A DNA stretch of 64,000 nucleotides, taken from Calycina herbarum. Taxonomy: Eukaryota; Ascomycota; Leotiomycetes; Helotiales; Pezizellaceae. A program made the translations under genes and the position numbers. Shown in pieces: positions 13,943 through 25,354 of the stretch. The stretch's first letter is position 1. Each line of letters opens with the position of its first letter. The stretch lies in NCBI GenBank assembly GCA_001414485.1, contig LLEY01000036.1, forward strand, positions 124,001 to 188,000. Direction: 5' to 3'. The notes under the pieces were generated by a model. It worked only from the letters and a program-made list of their open reading frames with translations. It was not told the origin of the DNA and ran no database searches.

Positions 13943-14125
13943 TGTAACAGTCCCAGTTATATACGACTGGATCACGTGCCGAGGTTCTACCGAAGTCTCG
14001 CTTAGTATATATAAATAGAGACAGAGCGTACTAACTCTTCTCTTCTCTTTTTAGTTTAGTTTTCTTCGAATATAAGTACTATTCTATAAGTATCTCTTTT
14101 AGTACATTTGTAGAGAGCTGTTATA
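13943..14125 (+). repeat. 3' LTR of nested chromovirus
   Basis: 183 bp, start TGTAACAGTCCC, end GAGCTGTTATA, followed at once by the target repeat GTTAC. It is the same length as the 5' LTR and keeps the ATCACGTGCC and TATATAAATAG boxes. Confidence 0.93.
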
Positions 14126-14929
14126 GTTACGGTTTTATCTAACTATAAGAATCTTAGAACGTTTATAATAACTAAGGAACTTATTACTAAATAGTTAGCT
14201 AGATAGTTAGAAATATTAAGAGGTTTTAATATTATTATCTAATATATAAAGGAAATATTAAATACTTAAGCTAATACTCTTAACTAGAAACCTAGATATA
14301 AAAGAGATAAGGAATATAAGAAGGTTATAATCTTAAAAACTCTCGAAAATAGAGATTTAGCTCTAATAGTTTATAAGGTTATAGTTCTAAGAAGGATCGA
14401 CTTTTAGAGAAATAAGATCTTAAATACTTAGAAGAAAGAATAACTATAGATACTTTAAGAAGAAAGAAACCTAGTATAGAAACTAGATATTAATATATAC
14501 TATATATAAGAAGAATAAGACTATAAAGATAAGTATAAGAAAGGAAAACTTTAGGTTCCTAACTTATATATAAAAGAATTTATTTAAGAATATTATATAG
14601 TACTAGTATATAGTTATTAGAGAATTCGTAGAACTCTTTAGTAGATATAATAATACTACTATATTAATCGGTTATCTATAATAGTTAAGAAAGTAATAGT
14701 AGAATATAATACCTATACTAGGAATAAGGCTTCTTACTATATACCTTATAAATAGATAAACACTACTCTAATACTATAAATATCTTAGAAATTAATATCT
14801 TAGGATTTTATTATTAAACTACTAAAATCTAAAGATCTAATAATAAGAGTTAAGTATAACTTAATCCTAGTTATTATAGAACAACTTACGAAATATATAA
14901 TTTTAGTACTATATATAGAGTTAAGTATA
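14126..14929 (+). mobile_element. Ty3 element A interior, second part (RNase H to integrase)
   Basis: Continues the sequence interrupted at 8460; the rejoined order matches the uninterrupted copies at 22915-23630 and 27510-28220. Contains the degraded end of RNase H and the zinc-binding and early catalytic parts of integrase. It ends at a TA dinucleotide (14928-14929), where a Fot1-like element begins. The remaining integrase and a 3' LTR of element A are not found downstream. Confidence 0.8.
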
Positions 14930-16725
14930 ACGTGTTTTATAAGCGAGTCGCCTATATAAGCGGGTCGCCTACTTTCCTCGTCGTATACTATATACTACCT
15001 TTAAATCATAATAGCTTAATACTACAACGTTTAATTACCTTCTTAAGAAGCTAATATTATTTTAGTAACCTAAGAACTCGAAAACAACGCGTTATTAACT
15101 AAACGAAGCGTTGTAAAGATTTACTATATTCCTTGAAAGACTCTCTTCGATCAACGCGCTAGAAAGCTCTTATAACGCGATTACTAGCCTAATTCGAAAA
15201 AGCTTACAAAGCGAGAGGAGAAGGCAATAGTCAGATATATATTAGAGTTAGATTCGCGAGGGTTTTCGCCTATAAGAGATATAGTATAAGATATAGCTAA
15301 TAATCTACTAAGAGAGCGCGACGGAAAGCCTATAGGTAGGAACTAGCTAGATAACTTTATAAAACATATACTTAAACTTAAAACTCGATAGAGTCGTTCG
15401 TACGATCGTCAGCGAGCTTTAACTAAAGATCCGTGAGTTATTAGCTTATAGTTTACGCTTATATAGTCTATTAAAGAGAAATATAGTATTTAAGATAAGG
15501 ATATTTATAACTTTAACGAAAGTAGCTTTATAATAAGAGTTATTTCGTTCTAACTTATTATTATAAGCTTAGAAACGCGTAGAAAGCGAAAGCAAGTTCA
15601 GCTAGGTAATCGTAAGTAGGTTATAGTTATTTAAGGAGTTAACGTAATAGAATAGGTAATCTCGCTATTTATTATATTCATAGGCAAAGTACTTATTCCT
15701 ACCTAGTACTAAGACATATATATACTATACGATTAGGTAATTAAGGTTAGTAACAACGGCTAGATAAATAATAAGCTTAGAGTTATATAGTTAAAGTATT
15801 TTAATAAGTATACAAAGATACAAAGTATAGAAGAATATCGTTTATTAATTATTAATAGTTATAAAAGCTACAACTCGCTTGAATTCTAGTAACTCTATAA
15901 AGACTTAAATATTATTACTCTCTATATACCTCTACACTTATCGTATCTACTATAGCCGCTTAATATAGTCTACTTCTCGCTGTTAAAGCGAGCGTATAAA
16001 GCTAAGATATCAGGCTTAGTATAGAATTATATTAATTATATTACTAAAGAAACCTTTCTTCTTATATTTAAAGCAGCTTTTTATAAAGCATTTACAAAGG
16101 ATAATATCTACGCGAGTTTTAAAGGTGCTAGGCTAGTTCTATATAGCCTAGAAGCTGTATTATTAAAGCTTGATTTAAGGCTTCGTACGCTAATACTAAC
16201 AATACTAGAAGACACTCTATAGACACCTAAAACACTAAGTAACGTATACGAAATAATAGCTTAATTAACGCTTTTCGAGATCGGATTCAAAGATATTAAG
16301 ACTTGTTACCTAGTTCTATTATTCAGTCTCTTAATCAACTCGAAAAAGACTTAACTAGAGTAATATATAATATAGTATTAATACGTAAGGAAATCACTAG
16401 TCTTCGTATAATAACTAAGGCTATAACTAAGTATAAAAGTCGTAAGAGGAAGTATATTAAGAGTTAAGAGATATTAATAGTAAGCGACGTAGCTGATTTA
16501 ATTATATCTAAGGAAAATAGTAGCTAGAAACAAGGTAAAGAGTCTAGGAAGAGAGTTCGCGTAGACAGGCACTATAGCCGTTATAGTAAAACTAGGTATA
16601 ATTCTCGTACTTATTAAGTAGAAATATTAGATATAGAAAATAGCGAAAGTTCTAAAGAATACTAGATAGCTTCTATAGTAATAATAACTTTATATAGTAT
16701 TAAGTATTTTATATTATAATAACAC
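14930..16725 (+). mobile_element. Fot1/pogo-like DNA transposon (DDE_1), RIP-degraded
   Basis: About 1.8 kb inserted at TA (14928-14929; TA again at 16726-16727), with weakly matching ends (ACGTGTTTTATAAG and, reversed, GTGTTATTATAA). The plus-strand reading shows the family order: N-terminal helix-turn-helix ('IPWKTLFDQRARKAL' near 15130-15165), CENP-B-type domain ('GKPIGRNWLDNFIKH' near 15325-15365, 'SRSYDRQRA' near 15395-15420), first catalytic segment 'YNFNESSF' near 15508-15530 (family form NxDExGF), 'GKVLIPT' near 15685, and C-terminal 'LLKLDLRLRTL' near 16160. Stops are frequent. Its family differs from the Fot1-like copy at 35894. Confidence 0.8.
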
Positions 16726-16728
16726 TAG

Positions 16729-17173
16729 TGTTACGAACCACGGTATACGTAGTAAGTAGTCTAGACGGCGTTCTAATAGGACAAGGTATAACATCTAGGA
16801 ATAGAAGGTAATATAAGAGGAAATTAGTAATATAAAGAGTATTTAGGGATTTCAGGATCTTACTATTGTAGTAATATTAGAAGTTATATACGGTTATATA
16901 ACGTAATCGCCTTAATCGCGAGCGACGCGAGCGACGTAAGCGATGTAAGTAATATAATTAGGATAAAGGTTCTATATAAGACTAGCACGTCTGCTGTTAG
17001 ATAGGAGCTTCGTGCTTAACTTTAGTTATTAATCTTATTATCTTGTTTAATATCTTTAATATAAGTAACGAGTTCACTTCTAAGTAAACAACCTAGCGTA
17101 TCTATACTTTTTACCTATAAACCAACCTTTAAGACTTAGTTATCTTTATTTAGTTCGTTTAAGTTTCGTTATA
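16729..17173 (+). repeat. 5' LTR of Ty3 element B (U3 subfamily 2)
   Basis: Begins TGTTACGAACCACG and ends TCGTTATA before the internal start CTTTAAACACCTAC. U3 resembles the LTR at 4215 and contains a GCGAGCGACGCGAGCGACG-type short repeat (about 16917-16950). A CTATATAAG box lies at 16972-16980. The presumed 3' partner at 29641 has a different U3. Confidence 0.8.
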
Positions 17174-18879
17174 CTTTAAACACCTACTTAGAGGTTTAGT
17201 TGCTATAGCTCTAGCAACCCTCGTCGTAGTAGCTAGCTCGAATACTAGCTAAGTTAACGTCGTAGGTATATCTAGAAGTATAACTAGAAGAACACCTACT
17301 AGTATATAGTTAACTAAGAACGACGACAATATTAGTATACTAGACGCCTCCGAGCTCTATAAGGTCGAAGCACTTAAGTCTATTAAAGTTAAGATACTAG
17401 ATACGTATTATAGGAAACAAAAGGAACTCGACTTATTCCTTCTCTAAATAGACATCTACTTTAACTTTAACTCTAATAAGTTCAAAGGTAATTATAATTT
17501 ATAAACCATCTTTGCTATCTCCTACCTTAGAGGATTAATATTAGAATAGGCTTAGCTATACTTAGAAGACTTCTTTAAGAATAAGAATAAAGATAGAAAG
17601 ATAGAATTAACTAAGATTATGTTTAAATCTTAGAGAGGATTTAAGGCAACTATTAGAAAAGTTTTTAGAGACTTCGATATAATTTAAACAGCTATATATA
17701 AGCTTTTAGAATTATACTAAACCAGATTAGTAATAGATTATACTAATAAATTTTAATATTATAGAACGAAATCGAGATAGGATACTATCGCTCTTATAGA
17801 ACTCTTTTATAGAGGATTAAAGGTATATATCTATAAGGAAATAACTAAATAGAATATATAGTTCTTAACTATTATAAGTATAATTAAAGAAGTTATTTAG
17901 CTAGATAACTGCTTATATAAATTTAGAAAGAGTAACCCTAGGTATAGGGAAAAGAGTTAAGAGTTAGGAAAGTAGAAGTACTCTTATACTAACAAACATA
18001 GTAAGGAGGTAAACGCTATATAAAAGAAAACCTTTTAAAAGAAAGAAAGACTTTCCTAGAAGAAGCGAAATCGTCGACGCGAGTAGAACTTATATTATAA
18101 CTATAGCCTCTCTAGCTATAGAGCAAATAAGTATAGTAAGAAGAAAGACTCTAATAGAAAAGAACGAATCAACGCTATAGTTCGTAAGAAAGTAGTATTA
18201 CTCGACAAAATTAAACTTATAGACGAGGAACTCGAAGCTAGAGAATATAGTATACAAATTAAAACAGACGCTATAGATATAATAGTAGACGCTATATACT
18301 TATAGCTAAACAAAGGAATTAAGTTATAAGTTAGTAAGGTATAAGATACTAATAATAATAGAGATCTATTACTTAAAGAATATTATAATACATAGTCGGA
18401 AATAGATTACGAATTACCTCTTTAGGTAGAATATAAATCACTACTATTAATAAGTTTATTAGAGTTATTAGAGTTAGAATCTAACTTATTAGAGGTAAAT
18501 CCTAGAATATATAAACCTAAAGAAGAAAAAACATAGGCATTTATTAGGACCTTTAAGAAAGGAAATAGATAGGTATATATAGAAGAATAGAAACCTGATT
18601 TCTAGAGCTTATATTCTACTTAAGAAATTAATCCTACTATCTTAACTACTTATAAGATAGTAAGAAATAATTAAGATCGAGTAACTATAGTTAGCTCTAT
18701 TAATAGTAAAGAAACTATTAAGTTTAAGAAGCTATAACTAGAATAGATAATATCGAATAACTACCTAGAGAAGAGAGATCTATAGAAGGTTACTAATTTA
18801 AAGAATAATACTGCTAAATAGTAGTAGTATTATCTAAAGAGATTTAATAAATACAACGAATATCTAAAGTCGGATATAA
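17174..18879 (+). mobile_element. Ty3 element B interior, first part (gag)
   Basis: Closely similar to 4645-6310 of element A: gag with a degraded zinc-knuckle stretch near 18070-18120, then the linker. It is interrupted after TATAA (18875-18879) by element C and resumes at 25355 at the point expected from the uninterrupted copy near 6310. Confidence 0.85.
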
Positions 18880-19343
18880 TGTCACGAATCACGTGCCAGC
18901 ACGTGACGAAGTGAAGTCCAGGCGACGCCCTAATAGGACGAGCACTATTATAACCCTAGAAGAAGGAAAGGATTAAGTATAATAGGATATATAATCCTAA
19001 GGATCTTATTACAGTTATATTATATAACTCGGTTAAGAGTAGTCAGGTAATAGAGTCTAGTTTTAAGAAGCTCTAAAAATAGAGTCGGACTCTATCTTCG
19101 GGACTTCTGCTAAGTAGGACTCTAAACATAAACGAAAAGTTCTATATAAGACTAGCACGTCTGCTATTAGATAGGAGCTTCGTACTTAACTTTAGTTATT
19201 AATCTTATTATCTTATTTAATATCTTTGATATAAGTAACGAGTTCACTTCTAAGTGAATAATCTATCGCGTCTATACTTCTTACCTATATACTAACCTTC
19301 GAGACTTAGTTATCTTTGTTTAGTTCGTTTAAGTTTCGTTATA
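18880..19343 (+). repeat. 5' LTR of element C (U3 subfamily 1, 464 bp)
   Basis: Starts TGTCACGAATCACGTG, which still carries intact CA and TG steps, and ends TCGTTATA. U3 has the palindromic pair CACGTGCCAGCACGTG at 18889-18905; a CTATATAAG box lies at 19142-19150. Confidence 0.92.
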
Positions 19344-22300
19344 CTTTGAGTATCTACTTAGAAGTACTACTGATATAATATCGAAAACTACGTTATCCTC
19401 GAATTTAACTACTACACCGCCTCTAGCGCTAATAATGCCGGCAGTATCAGTTACTACTCTTAGAGAGGAAGTGAAATTGCCGGTACCTAAAACGTTTAAC
19501 AGCTTTCTAGAGAAACTTACTAAGTTTATTATAAAAGCTTTAATATACTTGAACTTTTATTTAGTATAGTTTGCTTATAAAACTAATTAAGTTATATAGC
19601 TTACGACCTGTCTTAAGAGAGTAGTATATAACTAGATAGAGCTATATTTAGAGGATTTTTAGAAGAATAAAACATTAAATAGAAGAGTATTAAACCTTAT
19701 AAGTAAGAGTATTTAAGGATTGTTTTTAACCGTTGCTAGATTTAAGAAAGAAATTAACTAGGTGTTTATAGATGTGGATTTAAAGAAAAAAGCAGTACGA
19801 GCTTTATATAGCCTCTAGTAGAAAGGATTAGTAGCTAAATATATATTAATATTCTAATAATACTCTATATGTTTTAGCTAGAACGATAAAGCCCTACGTA
19901 AGTAGTACTATAGAGGATTAAAGGACAGTATTAAGGACGAATTAGCTAGGGATAACTTCCTAGATACTCTTAATAAGTTAACTAACGATATAATTAAAAT
20001 CGATAATCGGAATTATAAGAGGAGTCTAGAGAAAAAGAGTAGTTATAGACATTGATATTAAGGAAAAGGTAGGAAAAAAGACTGTAGAGAGCTTATAGAA
20101 GTTAATACTACTTAGAAGCGTTAGATCCTAGGAAAAGGAACTTAAGGAAGAGATCTACTAAAGAAAGGACTTTCCTAGAAAGAGCGAGATCGTCGTCGTA
20201 AGTAGAACTTATATTATAACTATAGCCTTTCTAGCTATAGAGTAAATAAGTATAGTAAGAAGAAAGACTTTAAAGGGAAATAAGCGAAAGCTACTGTTTA
20301 AAAAGAAGTAGCTTTACTAGAAAGAATAGAACTTATAGACGAAGAACTCGAGGCTAGAGGATATAGTATATAGATTAAAACAAATGCTTTAGATATATTA
20401 ACTAGCGTTGTATACCTGTAGCTAAGCGAAGGAATCGAACTCTAAGCTAGTAAGGTATAAGATACTAATAATAGTAAGAATCTACTTCTTAAAGAATATT
20501 ATAATATATAATTAGAAATAGAATATAGATTCTCTCTTTAAGTAGAATACGAGTTACTACTACTAACTAGTTTATTAGAGTTATTAGAATTAGAATCTAA
20601 TTCGTTAGAAATGAATCTAAGAATATATAAGCTTAAATAAGGCGAGATATAAGCATTTATTAGAACCTTTAAGAGAGGGAATAGATAGGTATATATAGAA
20701 TACTAGAAACCTAATTTCTAGAGCCTATATTCTACTTAAGGAATTAACTCTACTATTTTAACTACCTACGAAATAGTTTAGAATAAGTAAAACAGAATAA
20801 CATTAGTAAGCCTTGTTACTAGAAGGGAAACTATCGAATTTAAAGAACCTAGACTAGAATAAGTAGTATCTAGTAAACTATCTAGAACGTCTAAGATAAG
20901 AGATATTTAGATAGTCGTAGATCTTTAGAAAGAAACTAGCTTATGGTAATAGTAGGGTTCTAACGACTTTATAGGATACTCTAAACCTAGTTTTTTAGGT
21001 ACGCTACCTAATAACAAGGAAGCTATACTAGAAATAGGAGGCTAGTATACTATAGTCGCTTTAGTTAGAAAAGTCAGGGTAATATTTTAGGAATTAGGAA
21101 GTAGAAAATTATTTAGTATAATCTTCTAGGATACAAACGAATATAATATAGACTAAGAAACGGAGTTAGTATAGAGAGAACTCTACTAACTAACAGTTAG
21201 AGAGCTAAGCGCTACCTCTAGAGAAAGGCAGTTAGTTATAACTATAAAAATAAAGAGAAAGGAACTTTAAGTTATAATTAACTTAGGAGTAATAGGTAAT
21301 TTCCTCTTTCTAATAGCTTTAAAAAAGCTAAACGTTTTAATTAAGAATATAAAACTATATTATCTAAGAGTAGTTAACAGAATAGACGTTGCCTACTAGA
21401 ATAGGATTTTTAATTAGTAAACTATTCTAATAAAAGTTAATATTAAAAGATACTATTTAGATATATAATTCGATATTATTAAAATAGGAAGTAAGGAGGT
21501 AATACTTAGTATACTATAGATTTAAGAACATAATTCAGATATTAATTAAAAGACACGAATAATAACCTTTAGTTAATATAATTACATAGGATCGTAATTA
21601 TAACTATAAAGCTAGAACGAGGTTAGCGCCACCTCTTCTAAGACGCTAGAACACCTTGTCTAGGGTCCTCTATAAGCTAGTAAGAAAGCTAATAAAGAAA
21701 TATCTATATAGTATAGAGAATTTAAGGCTTTGTTTGAAAACCTAGAAGACTTGTAAGCCTTGTTAGAACATCGCTTATAGGATTATAAGATTAAATTAAA
21801 AGAGAGTAATCACTTCTTAAAGTAGAAGCTTCGGTTATATAACTAGAAAAGCCTATAGAAGATAGAAAGTTATATAAAGGAAAGTATTAAGAAGAGATAT
21901 ATTAGAAGATCTAAGTTACTAATTACCTTAAATATACTTATTATTAAGAAGAAAGACGATCTAGATAGAAGAGTATATATTAATTATTAGGAAGTAAATC
22001 ACGCTATAGTTAAGGACGCTTATCTACTACTACCTAGCTAATACTTATAGGATAAGTTAGGTAAGGTAGTACGATTTACGAAACTAGATTAATAAAACGC
22101 CTATAGACTTATATAAATAAAAGTCGGAGACAAATAGAAGATAGTATTTACCTTACTATCAGGTCTTTATAAATATATAGTTATACTATTTAAACTCTAT
22201 AATATACTAGCTATATGTTAGAGATAAAATAATAACATTTTAAGAGATCTTCTAAGAGTAATAGTAATTTATTACCTAGATAATATTCTAATCTTCTTAG

Positions 22301-25028
22301 AAAAAGAAGAGGAATATAAGAGATATATTAGAGAAGTTTTATAATAACTTATAAAAGTAAACTCTTAGTTAAAACTCTTAAAATACGAGTTCGGAGTAAC
22401 TTAGATACTTTTTCTAGGATAGGTATTTAGCTTAGAGAAAATAGAAATAGATCTAGTAAAAATCTAAGATATTTTAAACTAGAAATTACTAGAGAATATA
22501 AAAGATATATAATCCTTCCTTAGATTTATAAACTTTTACTATCTATTTATATAAGACTATATAAAGATTACTAAACTAATATTAGTACTAGTTAAGAAAG
22601 CTATTAAGTTTATATAGAATAAATAAATAGAAAATGCTTTTTAGAAACTTAAAGCAAAGTTTATAGAAAAACCTATTTTATATAATTTTAATATAGATAA
22701 GCCTAGTACGATCGAAACAGACGCCTTAGATATAGTAGTAGATGTAATTTACTTATAACTAAATAACAAAGGAAAACTTATACTTATTATATATTATTCT
22801 AAAACATTTAACCTAGTATAATAAAACTATAGTATCTTCGATAAGAAACTGCTTACTATAGTATTAGCTTTAGAATACTAAAGGATTTATTTATAGTTAG
22901 TAAAATACCTAGTTATAGTTTTATCTAACTATAAGAACCTTAGAACGTTTATAATAACTAAGGAACTTATAATAAGACAATTAGCTAGATAGTTAGAGAT
23001 ATTAGAAGGATTTAATATTATTATTTAATATATAAAGAGAACGTTAAATACTTAGGCTAATACTCTTAGCTAGAAACCTAGATATAAGGGAAATAAGGAG
23101 TATAAAAAGATTTTAATCTTAAAAACCCTTAAGAATAGAGACTTAGTACCTACTATATATAAGATAGTAGTAATAAATAATATCTAGATAGATAATATTT
23201 AGAATATATATAAAAGTTATAACTAATATATAAAAGGGAAATTATAGGTTCCTAACTTATATATAAAGGAGTTTATATAAGAATACTATACTATACCCGC
23301 TTACAGTTACTAAGGAATTCGTAGAACCCTCTAGAGAATAAGATAATACTACTATATTAATTAGTTATCTACGATAGTTAAGAAAGTAATAGTAGAATAT
23401 AATACCTATACTAGGAATAAGGCTTCCTACTATACTTCTAATAGATAGATAAACACTACTCTAATACTATAGATACCTTAGAAATCAATATCTATAAATT
23501 TTATTATTAAATTATTAAAATCTAAAGATCTAATAATAAGAGTTAAATATAACACGATCCTAGTTATTATAGAACAACTTATAAAATATATAATTCTAAT
23601 AGTATATATAGAGTTAAGTATAGCTAAGGAACTAGTATTTACATTCCTTAGAGAAGTAGTCTTAAGATATAGACTATCTAAAGAGATACTCTTAGATAGA
23701 GACAAGCTCTTTATCTTAAAATTTTAGATCACTCTTATAAAATAATTAGGCGCGAAAAGAAAGCTCTCTATAGCTTTCTACTCTTAAACAAATAGAGGAA
23801 ACGAAAGGATAAATTAAGTAGTTAAAATATACCTTTATTATTATATAAACTACTAGTAAGATAACTAGGTAGAACTACTACCTTTAGCATAGTTCGCCTA
23901 TAATAGTTTAGTAACAGAAATAACACTTGTTATACTATTCTATACTAACTTTAGGTATAAATTATTAGTATATCGAGAACTACTATCTACAACTATCGAT
24001 AACTAACTTACTTATGTTTAAGTCTCGAAAATCAAGAATCTATATAAGGAACTTATAGAAGACCTATAATTTATAGTAGAAAGAAACGTATACTACTATA
24101 ATAAACGACGTAGTTAAGAGCTAACGCTAAAAGAGAGAGATAAAGTCTACTTAGTATAAAAAAACATTAATATAAAAAGACTAAGTAATAAACTAGATTA
24201 TAAAAAACTTAGACTATTTAAAATCAAATAAGTTAAGAGATCTTTAAACTATAAACTAGCGTTACTAAAGATAATAAACATCTACCTAGTATTCTATATA
24301 TCCTTACTCGAACTAGCACCACCGGGAGTACTACTAGCTCTAATCACAGAAATTCAACTAGTAAACCTAAACGCTAAGTACGAAGTCGAGAGGATTCTTA
24401 ACTATAAACTTATTAGAGGATAAGTTAAGTATTTGATTAAATAGTTAAATTACCTATACTTAGAAAACACTTAGGAACTAAAAAGCAACCTTAACCGTTA
24501 CTTAGAGGAACTTCAGAAGTTCTACTAATAAAACCCAGAGCTACCTAGAACTTAGGACTAAGGTTAGACAGAGAGATATTATCGGAAAGTACCTGTTTAA
24601 CGAAAGGAGTTATCTCGAAGGCGGGAAACTAGGCAGAAGAGGACTCGGGAGGAGGACTCGAGGGAGGAGGACTCGGAGGAGTAATAGGAAATCGTTTATA
24701 TATAGAGCTAAAGAAAAACCGATACACAGGTTTTCGAGGCCTAGAGATAAGAATAATAAGATAGCTAAAGCTATTATAAGACCTTTTTAACCGAATATAC
24801 TTAGAACAGCGAGAGGATTTAGAAAGCTCTAAGAAGCATCGACAGGACTGTTTATAACAGAAAGAGCAAGTCTTAGCTAGACGTTATATAGATTCGATTC
24901 GTATAGTAAGAGCTAAACACTCTTTTCGTTTAGTATATAAGAAGGACATGTTTATATATAAAGAAAGGTTAACGTCTTACTAACGAATATATTTAATTGA
25001 AATTCTAGTATAGAGACACGCTAGGCTA

Positions 25029-25040
25029 AGAAGGGGATAG
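25029..25040 (+). other. Polypurine tract of element C
   Basis: AGAAGGGGATAG immediately precedes the 3' LTR. The same tract is found at 29629-29640 and, reversed, at 59734-59748, each beside an LTR. Confidence 0.8.
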
Positions 25041-25349
25041 TATTACGAATCACGTGCTAGTATATAACGAAGTAAAGTCTAGGCAACGCTCTAATAGAAC
25101 AAGCACTATTATAACCCTAGAAGAAGGAAAAGATTAAGTATAATAGAATATATAAGACTAGCACGTCTACTATTAAATAGAAGCTTCGTACTTAACTTTA
25201 GTTATTAATCTTATTATCTTATTTAACATCTTTAATATAAGTAACGAGTTCACTTCTAAGTAAACAATCTATCGCGTCTATACTTCTTACCTATATACTA
25301 ACCTTCGAGACTTAGTTATCTTTGTTTAGTTCGTTTAAGTTTCGTTATA
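25041..25349 (+). repeat. 3' LTR of element C with about 155-bp internal deletion
   Basis: Starts TATTACGAATCACGTG and ends TCGTTATA, but is only 309 bp. Compared with the 5' LTR it lacks everything between the segment ending ATAGAATATATA and the segment TATAAGACTAGCACG; most of U3 from the second E-box region to the TATA box is gone. The short TATATA/ATATA sequence at both edges suggests slippage or microhomology deletion. Confidence 0.88.
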
Positions 25350-25354
25350 TATAA

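Larger units (their letters stand above)
8461..14125 (+). mobile_element. Complete nested Ty3 chromovirus with 183-bp LTRs
   Basis: A 5665-bp element bounded by two 183-bp LTRs and flanked by a 5-bp direct repeat GTTAC (8456-8460 and 14126-14130) inside element A. Order: gag (about 8760-9950), aspartic protease, reverse transcriptase, RNase H, integrase, chromodomain, polypurine tract, LTR. This is the pol order of Ty3/gypsy (Metaviridae) and the C-terminal chromodomain marks a chromovirus. It has scattered stops at former Trp/Gln codons, so it is dead, but it is less eroded than its host element and must be younger than it. Confidence 0.93.
18880..25349 (+). mobile_element. Complete nested Ty3 element C
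   Basis: A 6470-bp element bounded by subfamily 1 LTRs and flanked by the 5-bp duplication TATAA (18875-18879 and 25350-25354) within element B. Internal order: a gag whose N-terminal part (about 19344-20150) differs from elements A and B, then gag zinc knuckle, protease, RT (YLDN-type box near 22275), RNase H, integrase and an extended C-terminal region to 25028, then polypurine tract and 3' LTR. Stops at former Trp/Gln codons are frequent. Confidence 0.92.
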
